A DNA stretch of 64,000 nt from positions 496,001 through 560,000 of the forward strand of contig NZ_RAHW01000001.1 in the NCBI RefSeq assembly GCF_004117875.1. The letters are read 5' to 3'. Under the pieces are notes generated by a model. The model did no database searches. It had not been told where the DNA came from and was given only the letters and a program-made list of their open reading frames with translations. This DNA comes from Geomonas oryzae (GTDB lineage: Bacteria; Desulfobacterota; Desulfuromonadia; Geobacterales; Geobacteraceae). The translations under genes and the position numbers were made by a program. This document shows positions 39,944 to 49,017 of this stretch, one piece after another; position 1 is the stretch's first letter, and each line of letters opens with the position of its first letter.

Positions 39944-41113
39944 CTAACGGTCAATTTCGCCAAGTACGATGTCTAGCGTTCCGATGATGGCAACCAGGTC
40001 GGCCAGCATGGAACCCTTGGCCATCTTCTCGATGGCGGAGAGGTTCACGAATGACGGCGGGCGGACCCTCATGCGGTACGGCATGTTGCCGCCGTCCGAC
40101 ACGATGTAGTAGCCGAGCTCCCCTTTCGGGTTCTCGACGGCCATGTATACCTCGCCCTCGGGGACGGGGAAGCCCTCGGAAGCGATCTTGAAGTGGTGGA
40201 TGAGACCCTCGATGGAGTTGTACACGCTCTCCTTCGGCGGGTAGCAGACCTGCGGCGCGTCGGCCAGGATCGGTCCGGGCTTCAACCGCTTCAGGGCCTG
40301 GTCGATGATCTTCACGGATTCGCGCATCTCCACGAGACGCACCTTGTAGCGGTCGAAGGTGTCGCAGTTCTCGCCGACCGGAACCTTGAAGTCGAAGTCC
40401 TCGTAACCGGAGTACGGGAGGTCGCGGCGGAGGTCGAAGTCGACGCCGGAGCCCCTCAAGGCCGGGCCGGAGATGCCGTAGTCGATGGCGTCCTCAGCGG
40501 AGATGACGCCGTTGCCGATGGTCCTCTGCAGCCAGATGGTGTTCTTGGTGAGAAGCCCCTCGTAGGTGTCGAAGTGACCCGGGAAGGTGTCGACGATCTC
40601 CTGGACCTTCTGCTCGAAGCCGGCCGGGAGTTCGCGGGACAGGCCGCCCACGCGGAAGTAGTTGGAGGTCATCCTCGCGCCGGAGACCATCTCGTAGAGG
40701 TCCATCACCATCTCGCGCTCGCGGAAGGCGTAGAGGAACACGGTCATCGCGCCGATGTCGAGTGCGTGGCAGGCGATCCAGACCAGGTGGCTCTTAAGAC
40801 GGGTGAGCTCCGCCATGATGACGCGCACGAGCTTCGCGCGCTCCGGGACGTCGAGGCCCAGAAGCTTCTCGACGGCCAGCACGTAGCCCAGGTTGTTGTG
40901 CATCGGGGCCAGGTAGTCCATGCGGTCCGTGAGGGGCAGGGTCTGGTGGTAGGTACGGTGCTCGGAGAGCTTCTCGATACCCCGGTGCAGGTAGCCGATG
41001 TGAGGGGTGATCTTCTGTATCACCTCGCCGTCCAGCTCCACTACGAGCCTCAGAACGCCGTGGGTACTGGGGTGCTGGGGCCCCATGTTCAAAGTCATTA
41101 TTTCACTAGCCAT
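39944..41113 (-). CDS. nuoD: NADH-quinone oxidoreductase subunit D
   Basis: 49-kDa-type subunit that with NuoB forms the quinone site; 389 residues. MTLNMGPQHPSTHGVLRLVV, PHIGYLHRGIEKLSEHRTYH and the C-terminal GTLDIVLGEIDR are invariant features. The histidine and tyrosine that contact the quinone headgroup (HPSTHG; TDRMDYLAPMHN) are present. nuoC and nuoD are separate genes here, unlike in E. coli. Confidence 0.97.
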   Translation of the reverse strand: MASEIMTLNMGPQHPSTHGVLRLVVELDGEVIQKITPHIGYLHRGIEKLSEHRTYHQTLPLTDRMDYLAPMHNNLGYVLAVEKLLGLDVPERAKLVRVIMAELTRLKSHLVWIACHALDIGAMTVFLYAFREREMVMDLYEMVSGARMTSNYFRVGGLSRELPAGFEQKVQEIVDTFPGHFDTYEGLLTKNTIWLQRTIGNGVISAEDAIDYGISGPALRGSGVDFDLRRDLPYSGYEDFDFKVPVGENCDTFDRYKVRLVEMRESVKIIDQALKRLKPGPILADAPQVCYPPKESVYNSIEGLIHHFKIASEGFPVPEGEVYMAVENPKGELGYYIVSDGGNMPYRMRVRPPSFVNLSAIEKMAKGSMLADLVAIIGTLDIVLGEIDR

Positions 41114-41167
41114 TGATCGCCTCTATTTTTTGGAAATGGAAATCGTTCCCTGGTTTCGAACTATCGC

Positions 41168-41653
41168 CTAAGACAGGCGCCCCTTGTACGGCTCGCGGTC
41201 GGGTCCCTGGAGGGGGTAGTCCTTCCTGAGCGGGTGCCCAACCCAGTCATCGGTCATCAGGATGCGCACCAGGTTCGGGTGGTTCTTGAACTCGATGCCG
41301 AAAAGGTCGAACGCCTCACGCTCAAGCCAGTTGGCGGAGTTCCAGAGGGCGGTGGCGGATTCGATGGAGCAGTCCGCCTCGGTCACCGGCGCCTTAACCC
41401 TGATCCGGTCCTTGTTGGGGATGGAGAGGAGGTTGTAGACCACCATGAAACGCGGGTCCTGGCCCAGGTAGTCGACCGCGGTGAGGTCGGAGAGGAAGTT
41501 GTAACGCAGGTCGTCCCTGAGGAACTTCAGCACCTCTAGAACGCTCTCCTTCTTGACGATCACCGTCACCTCGCCGCGATGCTCCTTGTACTCGAGAAGG
41601 GCATCCGCGTAACGCTCCTTCAGCTTCACTACAGCGCGATTATTTTCTGCCAT
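41168..41653 (-). CDS. nuoC: NADH-quinone oxidoreductase subunit C
   Basis: 30-kDa-type peripheral subunit, 161 residues. FLSDLTAVDYLGQDPRFMVV, WLEREAFDLFGIEFKNHPNL and DDWVGHPLRKDYPLQGPDRE are the family signature. Confidence 0.96.
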   Translation of the reverse strand: MAENNRAVVKLKERYADALLEYKEHRGEVTVIVKKESVLEVLKFLRDDLRYNFLSDLTAVDYLGQDPRFMVVYNLLSIPNKDRIRVKAPVTEADCSIESATALWNSANWLEREAFDLFGIEFKNHPNLVRILMTDDWVGHPLRKDYPLQGPDREPYKGRLS

Positions 41654-41686
41654 GTCAGCCTTACCTTTCCCTTTGGTCGTTTTGGA

Positions 41687-42199
41687 TTATGCGGCGGGTT
41701 CGAGTCTGTCGCCCAAGCCGATGGAAGAGCCGAAGGAGTTCTTCTCGTTGGCGATCTTGTCCTGAAGCTTCATCAGGCCGTAGAGAAGGGCCTCCGGACG
41801 CGGCGGGCACCCCGGGATGTAAACGTCGACCGGAAGCGCCTCGTCGATGCCCTGCACGACGGAGTAGGTGTCGAAGATCCCGCCCGAGCAGGCGCAGGCG
41901 CCCATGGCGACCACCCACTTCGGTTCCGGCATCTGCTCGTACACGGTCTGAATTACCGGGAGCATCTTCTTGGTGACCGTGCCGGCGATGATGATGCAGT
42001 CCGCCTGGCGGGGGGAGGCGCGGAAGATGATACCGAAACGGTCCAGGTCGTGCTTGGCCGCACCGGTCGCCATCATCTCGATCGCGCAGCAGGCAAGACC
42101 AAAGGTCATCGGCCAGATGGAGGACTTCCTGGCCCAGTTAACGAGGCTGTCCAGGGAAGTCGTGATGATGTTGTCGCCCAGCGGCTGATTTACTCCCAT
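41687..42199 (-). CDS. nuoB: NADH-quinone oxidoreductase subunit B
   Basis: Subunit carrying the terminal N2 [4Fe-4S] cluster that reduces quinone. ATG at 42199 (ribosome site AAGGAGCACTGGA) gives 170 residues; the longer open frame upstream is out of the nuoA frame and not coding. The four ligands occur in [20 protein letters not shown] and [12 protein letters not shown]. The start overlaps the nuoA stop by 10 bases. Confidence 0.97.
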   Translation of the reverse strand: MGVNQPLGDNIITTSLDSLVNWARKSSIWPMTFGLACCAIEMMATGAAKHDLDRFGIIFRASPRQADCIIIAGTVTKKMLPVIQTVYEQMPEPKWVVAMGACACSGGIFDTYSVVQGIDEALPVDVYIPGCPPRPEALLYGLMKLQDKIANEKNSFGSSIGLGDRLEPAA

Positions 42200-42546
42200 T
42201 CCAGTGCTCCTTTTTTCCAAACGTAGATGTAGCCTACGAAGAGTATGACGATGAAGAGACCCATCTCGGCCAGGCCGAACATGCCCAGGCGCTTGAAGAG
42301 GACCGCCCAGGGGTACATGAAGACGGCCTCGATGTCGAACAGGATGAAGAGCATCGCGATCAGGTAGAACTTGACCGAGAAGCGCTCGCGTGCGCTGCCC
42401 ACCGGTTCGCAACCGCACTCGTAAGGTGCGAGCTTCACCTGAGACGGCTTTTTCTGGCCTATGAGCGATGAGAAGATCACCGACCCGAGACCGAACAAGC
42501 AGGCTATGACGACCAGCACCAAGATTGGCAGATATGCACCAAGCAT
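42190..42546 (-). CDS. nuoA: NADH-quinone oxidoreductase subunit A
   Basis: First gene of the operon; three-helix membrane subunit, 118 residues. [20 protein letters not shown] contains the conserved cysteine loop, and [13 protein letters not shown] follows. Overlaps nuoB by 10 bases. Confidence 0.97.
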   Translation of the reverse strand: MLGAYLPILVLVVIACLFGLGSVIFSSLIGQKKPSQVKLAPYECGCEPVGSARERFSVKFYLIAMLFILFDIEAVFMYPWAVLFKRLGMFGLAEMGLFIVILFVGYIYVWKKGALEWE

Positions 42547-42949
42547 CCCTTATCCTCCCGTACTACCAGGTTGTTGTTGATTTTCTTTTCAAGCGCGCGG
42601 AAATGCCGTATACTGCACGCTTCTCGACCAACAAGCCCCGCCGCTTCCGATACTTAGCAAGCGCTGCGCCTTCGAAAAGGTATACTGTATACAACATTGC
42701 GACCGAAAATTATTTCATTTCACCATCTTTGTCAAGCAGAAATTATGCAGTTATCCCCGAACCGTTTACAGAACGGCGTATACTTTTCTCAAATTGTATT
42801 ACACCCTTAGCGCTCCCCCCCCTCCTGCGCCTCTTCCGCCCCTCCGGCCGTATACGAGAAAAGTTTTTAATTCTTGACAGAATATCGGCGGCTATGCTAC
42901 CAGAGAGCCCGATAGTTAATAATTTCCAGCCATTTAGGAGAACCCCGTC
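42547..42949. other. Divergent nuo/hemL control region with five GTATAC words
   Basis: About 400 bases. GTATAC occurs at 42608-42613, 42680-42685, 42687-42692, 42778-42783 and 42850-42855, far more often than chance; the middle two form GTATACTGTATAC, just downstream of the proposed nuo promoter. A TTGACA at 42874-42879 precedes hemL but only 13 bases separate it from TATGCT, so the hemL promoter is uncertain. Confidence 0.5.
42707..42735 (-). promoter_or_regulatory. Promoter of the nuo operon
   Basis: On the minus strand TTGACA (42735-42730), exactly 17 bases, TAATTT (42712-42707). It lies about 160 bases upstream of nuoA and is the best sigma-70 match in the region. Confidence 0.65.
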
Positions 42950-44233
42950 ATGCAAAACAGCCGTTCCTCGCAACTCTTTCAGCAGGCGCTCAAATCCATC
43001 CCCGGCGGGGTCAACTCCCCCGTGCGTGCCTTCCGCTCGGTGGGCTCCGATCCGCTGTTCATAAAGAGCGCTGCCGGCCCCATGATTTTCGACGAAGACG
43101 GCAACGGCTACATCGACTACGTGGGCTCCTGGGGTCCGATGATCGTGGGACACTGCCACCCGAAAGTCGTCGAGGCGATCAAGAAGGCCGCCGAGAGCGG
43201 CGCTTCCTTCGGCGCGCCGACCGAACTCGAGATCACCCTGGCCGAGATGGTGATCGCGGCGGTCCCCTCCATCGAGATGGTGCGCATGGTGAGCTCCGGG
43301 ACCGAGGCGACCATGAGCGCCATCAGGCTCTCCCGCGGCTACACCGGGCGCGACAACATCCTGAAGTTCTCCGGCTGCTATCACGGCCACTCCGATTCGC
43401 TCCTGGTGAAAGCGGGCTCCGGCCTCGCCACCTTCGGCGTGCCCGACTCCCCGGGCGTTCCGGCCGACCTCGCCAAGCACACCCTGACCGCGACCTACAA
43501 CGACCTCGACTCGGTGCGTGCGCTGGTCGCAGCCAACAAGGGGACCATCGCCTGCGTCATCGTCGAGCCGGTGGCGGGGAACATGGGTACCGTTCCGCCG
43601 CAGGAAGGGTTCCTCGAGGGGCTCCGCGAGATCTGCACCGAGGAAGGGATCGTGCTCATCTTCGACGAGGTCATGTCCGGCTTCAGGGTCGCCTACGGCG
43701 GGGCCCAGGAGCGCTTCGGCATCACCCCGGACCTCACCACCCTCGGCAAGATCATCGGCGGCGGTCTGCCGGTAGGCGCCTTCGGCGGCAAGAAAGAGAT
43801 CATGTCCCAGCTCTCGCCGGCAGGCGGGGTCTACCAGGCGGGCACCCTTTCCGGGAACCCGCTCGCCATGACCGCCGGGATCGAGACGCTGAAGCTTTTG
43901 CAGGAGCCCGGCTTCTACGAGAAGCTCGAGGAGAAGAGCAAGTTCGTCGCCGAAGGGATCGCCAAGGCGGCCAAGGATGCCGGCTTCCCGCTCTACTCCA
44001 CCCGCGTCGGCTCCATGTTCTGCGGCTTCTTCTCCAAAGAGCCGGTCTACAACTGGGACAGCGCGGCGAAGTGCGACACCAAGGCGTTCGCCACCTACTT
44101 CCGCGGCATGCTCGAAGAAGGCGTCTACCTCGCCTGCTCCCAGTTCGAGACCGCCTTCGTGGGCGCGTCCCACTCGGAGAAGGACCTCGAGAAGACCATC
44201 GCCGCAGCCGCCAAGTGCTTCAAGGCGCTCTAG
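42950..44233 (+). CDS. hemL: Glutamate-1-semialdehyde 2,1-aminomutase
   Basis: Converts glutamate-1-semialdehyde to 5-aminolevulinate for heme and corrinoid synthesis, with pyridoxal phosphate; cytoplasmic. 427 residues, the usual size. [49 protein letters not shown]-like [18 protein letters not shown] and [20 protein letters not shown] (catalytic lysine) are complete. Ribosome site TTAGGAGAACCCCGTC. The window's cytochromes and respiratory genes fit a high heme demand. Confidence 0.97.
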   Translation: MQNSRSSQLFQQALKSIPGGVNSPVRAFRSVGSDPLFIKSAAGPMIFDEDGNGYIDYVGSWGPMIVGHCHPKVVEAIKKAAESGASFGAPTELEITLAEMVIAAVPSIEMVRMVSSGTEATMSAIRLSRGYTGRDNILKFSGCYHGHSDSLLVKAGSGLATFGVPDSPGVPADLAKHTLTATYNDLDSVRALVAANKGTIACVIVEPVAGNMGTVPPQEGFLEGLREICTEEGIVLIFDEVMSGFRVAYGGAQERFGITPDLTTLGKIIGGGLPVGAFGGKKEIMSQLSPAGGVYQAGTLSGNPLAMTAGIETLKLLQEPGFYEKLEEKSKFVAEGIAKAAKDAGFPLYSTRVGSMFCGFFSKEPVYNWDSAAKCDTKAFATYFRGMLEEGVYLACSQFETAFVGASHSEKDLEKTIAAAAKCFKAL

Positions 44234-44253
44234 GCCCGGCCTTCCCCTTGCGC

Positions 44254-44291
44254 AAAAAAGAGGCGCCCGCGTTTGCGGGCGCCTCTTTTTC
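44254..44291. terminator. Bidirectional terminator after hemL
   Basis: AAAAAAGAGGCGCCCGC, short loop, GCGGGCGCCTCTTTTT. It can stop both hemL and the minus-strand gene at 44325. Confidence 0.85.
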
Positions 44292-44324
44292 TTTGGTGCC
44301 GTTACCGGTGGCCGAAAAGGCCGC

Positions 44325-45377
44325 CTAGGACGATTTTATCTTCCTGCGCAGGGAGAGCATCTCGAGACTCAGCTCGGCCATGACGCCCACGCGCTGCAGC
44401 TCGAAGGCGCCCCCGCCTAACCGCCCCTTGCCGTCGCTCGCACAGATCGCCGCCACCACGTGCCCTCCCATGGAAACGGGGAGCAGCAGGGCGGAAGCGG
44501 GCAGCGTCCCCCCCAGTGAGCGCACCAACAGGCCGTCGGCGTCTCCCTTGGCAAGCTCGCACATGACGAGCCCCTTTTCCTCCACCATGCGCGCCATCTG
44601 CGGCAGCTGCTCCAGGTCCGCCTCGAACCGGACGAACCCTTCCACGGCCTCCCCGTCGGCTACGGCCTGCACGCCGGAGACCTTGCCCGATTTCAGGCGT
44701 AAAAACCCGCCGCGATCGAACTCGCCTCCCAGGTAGGCGACCAATGCCTGCACCACCTCCATTTCGGTCGCCGCAGCCGCCAACATCTCGGCGACGTCTT
44801 TCACGGTGAACTGCTCCGCCGGCGCCTTCTCCCCCGGCATGCTCACCCAGCGCGTTCCCGCGGTGAGCGGTGCCGAAGCGGCGCTTGCCGCACCGGCCTC
44901 GAAGGAGGTTCTCATACCCCCTTCGACCTTTATGAAGCGGGTGGGACGGGCGATGCGGTAGTACCTCTCGAGTGCCGCGTTCAGCCTGAGCTCGGTGCAG
45001 ATCCTCGGTTTCACCACGTACCCGGTGACGAACCCGATCTCCTCCACGGCGTCGAAGTCATGGGGATCGGCCATGGCGAGGGAGAGCCGCTTGCCGTCGA
45101 GCGCCAGGGGCATCACGCGATACTTGCGCACCAGTTCCGGCGGGACGAGCTTGAGCACCTCTTGCGGGAGCTCGCCGAGCTCGAAAGGCTCGACGCAGGG
45201 CGCCCCGGACTGTTCGCTCAGGACATGTGCGAGTTCCTCTTCGGACACGAGCCCCATCTCCACGAGGTTGGTCCCTATCCTCCCCCCGTAGATCACCTGC
45301 GCCTTCAGCACCTGTTCCAGCTGGCCTTTCGTCAGGGCCCCGACCTTGAGCAGCATCTCGCCAAGCTTCGCCGACAT
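44325..45377 (-). CDS. MshEN (GspE N-terminal) domain protein
   Basis: Protein of 350 residues. The first 150 form a type II secretion ATPase N-terminal domain: LGEMLLKVGALTKGQLEQVL, IGTNLVEMGLVSEEELAHVL, then VPPELVRKYRVMPLALDGKR and ADPHDFDAVEEIGFVTG. Such MshEN modules can bind cyclic di-GMP, although the key RLGQxL-type residues are not obvious here. No ATPase follows; instead a GAF-like region (about 200-345: VAEMLAAAATEMEVVQALVA, SALLLPVSMGGHVVAAICAS) completes the protein. A regulatory or scaffold role in motility or secretion is inferred. Single gene. Confidence 0.75.
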   Translation of the reverse strand: MSAKLGEMLLKVGALTKGQLEQVLKAQVIYGGRIGTNLVEMGLVSEEELAHVLSEQSGAPCVEPFELGELPQEVLKLVPPELVRKYRVMPLALDGKRLSLAMADPHDFDAVEEIGFVTGYVVKPRICTELRLNAALERYYRIARPTRFIKVEGGMRTSFEAGAASAASAPLTAGTRWVSMPGEKAPAEQFTVKDVAEMLAAAATEMEVVQALVAYLGGEFDRGGFLRLKSGKVSGVQAVADGEAVEGFVRFEADLEQLPQMARMVEEKGLVMCELAKGDADGLLVRSLGGTLPASALLLPVSMGGHVVAAICASDGKGRLGGGAFELQRVGVMAELSLEMLSLRRKIKSS

Positions 45378-45742
45378 CCGTTACCTCCTGGTTTCCTTGC
45401 ACCGATTTCTACACACGGTACAGCCGCAACAACAAAGTTGGCACATTCTACTTAATACTGTCTTATGACGCAATAGAGTTCTGCTATCCGCATGTCACAT
45501 AACCGATCTGCCGACGGGATTGTCTTAGCCTTCCCGACAGCGAAAGCACGCCAACCCATCCTGAGGCTTCCCGGAGATCCGGCACTCTAGCCGTGACAGC
45601 TCGGCCGCAACACCTGTGACTTGTTGAGTCTACCCTAATGTAATGTTTTTTCCGCATCGACCTGCGAAATTCAGCACGCATGGTAGTATGTCTTCGTTTT
45701 GCATCCCGCTATGCCAGTAATCGTATTCAACCCGGAGGGGAT
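45378..45742. other. Leader region of the nap operon
   Basis: About 365 bases before napD. Bases 45555-45640 contain GATCCGGCACTCTAGCCGTG and then ACAGCTCGGCC, words that resemble parts of the molybdenum-cofactor RNA of E. coli moaA, but I could not draw the full conserved fold. No gene seen. Confidence 0.35.
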
Positions 45743-46006
45743 ATGCCCATTTCAGGAATCGTTGTGTCATGCAGACCCGAAGAGGCCGGCGGCATCGCCG
45801 AAAAAATCGCCGGCAACCGGGGGGTGGAGGTGCACGGCGTGCTTGCCGACGGCAAGATCGTGGCCGTCGTCGAGGCCGACAGCATCGACGCCGAGGTCGC
45901 CCTGGTGAACGGGCTGCAGCAGATGGAGGGGGTGATCTCGGTGCAGCTCGCCTACCACAACTTCGAAGATGCGGCTCCCGAGGGGGCCCACCCGGCCGGT
46001 CTTTAA
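45743..46006 (+). CDS. napD: Nitrate reductase assembly chaperone NapD
   Basis: Cytoplasmic chaperone of 87 residues that binds the twin-arginine signal of NapA. ATG 45743 after CGGAGGGGAT. MPISGIVVSCRPEEAGGIAE, GVEVHGVLADGKIVAVVEAD and MEGVISVQLAYHNFED are the NapD family pattern (ferredoxin-like fold). First gene of the nap run. Confidence 0.9.
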   Translation: MPISGIVVSCRPEEAGGIAEKIAGNRGVEVHGVLADGKIVAVVEADSIDAEVALVNGLQQMEGVISVQLAYHNFEDAAPEGAHPAGL

Positions 46007-46037
46007 CCTTTTCAATATCAACCTCAAGGAGGACGCG

Positions 46038-48356
46038 ATGGGACTTTCCAGACGAGACTTCATCAAGGCCTGTGCCGCTGCGGCCGCATTTGCCGCGGCA
46101 GGCGTTACGACGGCACGACCCGAGTGGGCGGAAGCGGCGGAGGACGGCATCACCTGGGGCAAGGCTCCCTGCCGGTACTGCGGCGTCGGCTGCTCGGTGC
46201 TCGTCGGGGTGAAGGGGGGGCGCATCGTGAGCACCAAGGGGGACCCGGCCGGGCCGGTGAACAAGGGGCTCAACTGCATCAAGGGGTACTTCCTCTCGAA
46301 GGCGCTCTACGGCAAGGACCGTCTCACGACGCCGCTGATCCGCAAGGGTAACCGGATGGTGGAGGCGAGCTGGGACGAGGCGCTCGACCTGATCGCCGCG
46401 CAGTACAAGAAGGCGATCGCCGAGCACGGGCCCGACTCGGTCGCCCTCTACGGCTCGGGGCAGTGGACCATCCAGGAGGGGTACGTCGCCTCGAAACTGA
46501 TGAAGGGGGGGATCGGCACCAACAACCTCGAGCCGAACGCGAGGCTCTGCATGGCGAGCGCCGTGGTCGCCTTCATGAACACCTTCGGCTCGGACGAGCC
46601 GATGGGGTGCTACGACGATCTCGACCTGGGCGACACCTACGTCCTTTGGGGTGCCAACATGGCGGAGGCGCACCCGGTCCTCTTCTCGCGCCTCATCGAC
46701 AACAAGCTGAAGCACCCGAAGGTGAAGCTGATCGACATCGCCACGAGGCGCACGCGCACCACGAAGATGGCGGACGAGTTCATCGCCATCAAGCCGCACG
46801 GCGACCTGGCCGCCCTGAACGCCATCATCCACGTGATCCTGCGCGACAAGCTCTACGACGAGGCGTTCGTCGCCAAGCACGTCTCCTTCAAGAGGGGGAA
46901 GGAGAACGCCCCGTACGGCCTGAAGGACAAGGAGGCGTTCAACGAGACTCCGGCCGACGTGAAGAACCTCACCTTCGAGGAGTACAAGGCGCTCATGAAA
47001 CCTTACACCCCGCAGTGGGCGCAGAAGGTCTCCGGCATCCCCGCCGCGAAGATCGAGGAGCTCGCCAGGGTCTACGGGGACAAGTCCCGGAAGGTGAACT
47101 CGCTCTGGACCATGGGGGTGAACCAGCACTCCCGCGGGGTCTGGGTGAACAACCTGATCTACAACCTGCACCTTTTGACCGGGAAGATCTGCAAGCCGGG
47201 CGAGAACCCGCTCTCGCTCACCGGCCAGCCTTCGGCCTGCGGCACCGCCCGCGAGGTCGGCACCTTCGCGCATAGGCTCCCGGCCGACATGGTGGTGATG
47301 AACGAGGCGCACCGGAAGAAGGCGGCGGGGATCTGGGGGATCCCGGCGGAGAAGATACCGGCCAAGGTCGGGCTGCACACCGTCGAGATGTTCCGCGCCA
47401 TCGACCGCGGCGAGCTTAAGTGCGTCTGGATCCAGTGCACGAACCCGTTCCAGTCGCTCCCGAACCTGAACCGGGTGCGCAAGGCGGCCCAATCGAGAAA
47501 GGCCTTCATCGTGGTCTCGGACATCTACCCGACCCGCAGCACCGAGCTCGCCGACGTGGTGCTCCCCTCGGCTTCCTGGGTGGAGAAGGAGGGGGTCTTC
47601 GGCAACACGGAAAGGCGCACCCAGCAGTGGTTCAAGATGGTGAACGCCCCGGGCAAGGCGAGAGAGGACGTCTGGCAGCTGATCGAGTTCGCGAAAAGGA
47701 TGGGGCACGGCGCGCTCTTCCCCTACCCCGAGAAGGGGATGCACCGGGCGATCTTCGAGGAGTACCGCAAGTTCACTTTGGGGACCGGCAAGGATCTGGC
47801 CCCCTACGGCGTCTACGCCAAGGTGCGCGGGCTGCGCTGGCCGGTTAAGGCAAACGGCACGGAGACCCGCTGGCGCTACACCGAGGCGGACGACGAGCAC
47901 GTCGCCAAAGGCGAGGGGATCAAGTTCTACAAGGCACCCAACAACAAGGTCTCGGTCTGGTTCCGCCCCTACGAGCCCCCCGCCGAGGTCCCGGACCGCA
48001 ACTACCCGTTCTGGTTCTGCACCGGCAGGCTCCTCGAGCACTGGCACACCGGCACCATGACCGGGCGCGTCCCCGAGCTCAGAAGGGCGGTCTCCCAGGC
48101 GACGGTGGAGCTGCACCCGGAGGACGCGAAGCGGCTCGGCATCAGAAACCGGGACCAAGTCCGCATCACCTCGCGGCGCGGCTCGATCGTGCTAACCGCG
48201 GAGATCGGCGGCAGGGGGACCCCGGAGCGCGGCTCGGTTTTCACCACCTTCTTCGACGAGAAGAAGCTGGTCAACGAGATCTGCATCGACGCCTTCGACC
48301 CGCTCTCCAAGGAACCTGACTTCAAGAAGTGCGCGGTGAAGGTGCAAAAGGCGTAG
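46038..48356 (+). CDS. napA: Periplasmic nitrate reductase, catalytic subunit
   Basis: Reduces nitrate to nitrite in the periplasm with bis-MGD molybdenum and one [4Fe-4S] cluster. ATG 46038 follows AAGGAGGACGCG; 772 residues. MGLSRRDFIKACAAAAAFAA is a Tat signal; PCRYCGVGCSVLVGVKGGRI holds the cluster ligands; Cys171 in NARLCMASAVVAF is the expected Mo ligand; FWFCTGRLLEHWHTGTMTGR is diagnostic for Nap. The larger membrane-bound NarG lacks these features. Formate dehydrogenase is excluded because the Mo ligand is Cys and not Sec. Confidence 0.95.
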   Translation: MGLSRRDFIKACAAAAAFAAAGVTTARPEWAEAAEDGITWGKAPCRYCGVGCSVLVGVKGGRIVSTKGDPAGPVNKGLNCIKGYFLSKALYGKDRLTTPLIRKGNRMVEASWDEALDLIAAQYKKAIAEHGPDSVALYGSGQWTIQEGYVASKLMKGGIGTNNLEPNARLCMASAVVAFMNTFGSDEPMGCYDDLDLGDTYVLWGANMAEAHPVLFSRLIDNKLKHPKVKLIDIATRRTRTTKMADEFIAIKPHGDLAALNAIIHVILRDKLYDEAFVAKHVSFKRGKENAPYGLKDKEAFNETPADVKNLTFEEYKALMKPYTPQWAQKVSGIPAAKIEELARVYGDKSRKVNSLWTMGVNQHSRGVWVNNLIYNLHLLTGKICKPGENPLSLTGQPSACGTAREVGTFAHRLPADMVVMNEAHRKKAAGIWGIPAEKIPAKVGLHTVEMFRAIDRGELKCVWIQCTNPFQSLPNLNRVRKAAQSRKAFIVVSDIYPTRSTELADVVLPSASWVEKEGVFGNTERRTQQWFKMVNAPGKAREDVWQLIEFAKRMGHGALFPYPEKGMHRAIFEEYRKFTLGTGKDLAPYGVYAKVRGLRWPVKANGTETRWRYTEADDEHVAKGEGIKFYKAPNNKVSVWFRPYEPPAEVPDRNYPFWFCTGRLLEHWHTGTMTGRVPELRRAVSQATVELHPEDAKRLGIRNRDQVRITSRRGSIVLTAEIGGRGTPERGSVFTTFFDEKKLVNEICIDAFDPLSKEPDFKKCAVKVQKA

Positions 48357-48360
48357 CAAG

Positions 48361-49017
48361 GTGACGAAAGAGCGGGACGATAGCGGCATCTCGCGACGCC
48401 GGTTCCTGAAGGAAGGAGCGCTGGCACCTTTCGCGCTGGCACTCGCGGCCGCGGGGGGGGGCACGGTCTACCTGCGGCCGGGGGAGGCGCACGGCTTCGT
48501 GCTCAGGCCCCCCGGCGCCATCGTGGCGCGCCGCTTCCTTGCCGCCTGCGTGCGCTGCGGCAAGTGCGCCCAGGCCTGCCCTTACCACTCGATCAGGCTC
48601 CAGGACCGGGGCGTCGGGATCGGGACGCCGTACATAGCGGCGCGACATACCCCCTGCTACCTCTGCCCCGATCTTCCCTGCGTCAAGGCCTGCCCGTCCG
48701 GCGCGCTCGACCAAAAGACCACCGAGGTGGAAAAGGTGCGCATGGGGACCGCGCAGATCGTGGACCGGGAGGGGTGCCTCTCGATACGCGGGCTGCGCTG
48801 CGAGGTCTGTTACCGCCAGTGCCCGCTCATCGACCAGGCCATCACCCTGGAGCCGCGGCACAACCCGCGGACCGGCGAGCACACCATCATGGAGCCGGTG
48901 GTGCACCGGGAGAAGTGCGTCGGCTGCGGGGTCTGCGAGAACGCCTGCGTGCTCCCCAAACCGGTGATCGTGGTGCGGGAGACGGTGGAGGTCCAGAGGG
49001 ACAGCTATGACTTCTAG
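48361..49017 (+). CDS. napG: Ferredoxin-type protein NapG
   Basis: Periplasmic iron-sulfur protein that carries electrons from quinol via NapH toward NapB/NapA. GTG start just after napA; 218 residues. Tat signal ISRRRFLKEGALAPFALAL; four cysteine sets: CVRCGKCAQACPYHS, CYLCPDLPCVKACP, CEVCYRQCPL and CVGCGVCENACVLP. The stop overlaps the napH start. Confidence 0.93.
   Translation: MTKERDDSGISRRRFLKEGALAPFALALAAAGGGTVYLRPGEAHGFVLRPPGAIVARRFLAACVRCGKCAQACPYHSIRLQDRGVGIGTPYIAARHTPCYLCPDLPCVKACPSGALDQKTTEVEKVRMGTAQIVDREGCLSIRGLRCEVCYRQCPLIDQAITLEPRHNPRTGEHTIMEPVVHREKCVGCGVCENACVLPKPVIVVRETVEVQRDSYDF

Noticed and set aside
42200-42418. N-terminal extension of NuoB
   Set aside because: It overlaps nuoA in another frame; ATG 42199 with AAGGAG gives the normal NuoB length.
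42874-42898. hemL promoter TTGACA/TATGCT
   Set aside because: Spacing of 13 bases is too short for sigma-70.
45446-45470. Sigma-54 site TTGGCACATTCTACTTA near 45446
   Set aside because: The GC doublet expected 10 bases after GG is absent.
46038-48356. Formate dehydrogenase or assimilatory nitrate reductase as alternative for NapA
   Set aside because: NapD, NapG, NapH and diheme NapB neighbours plus a Tat signal and the Cys ligand fit Nap.
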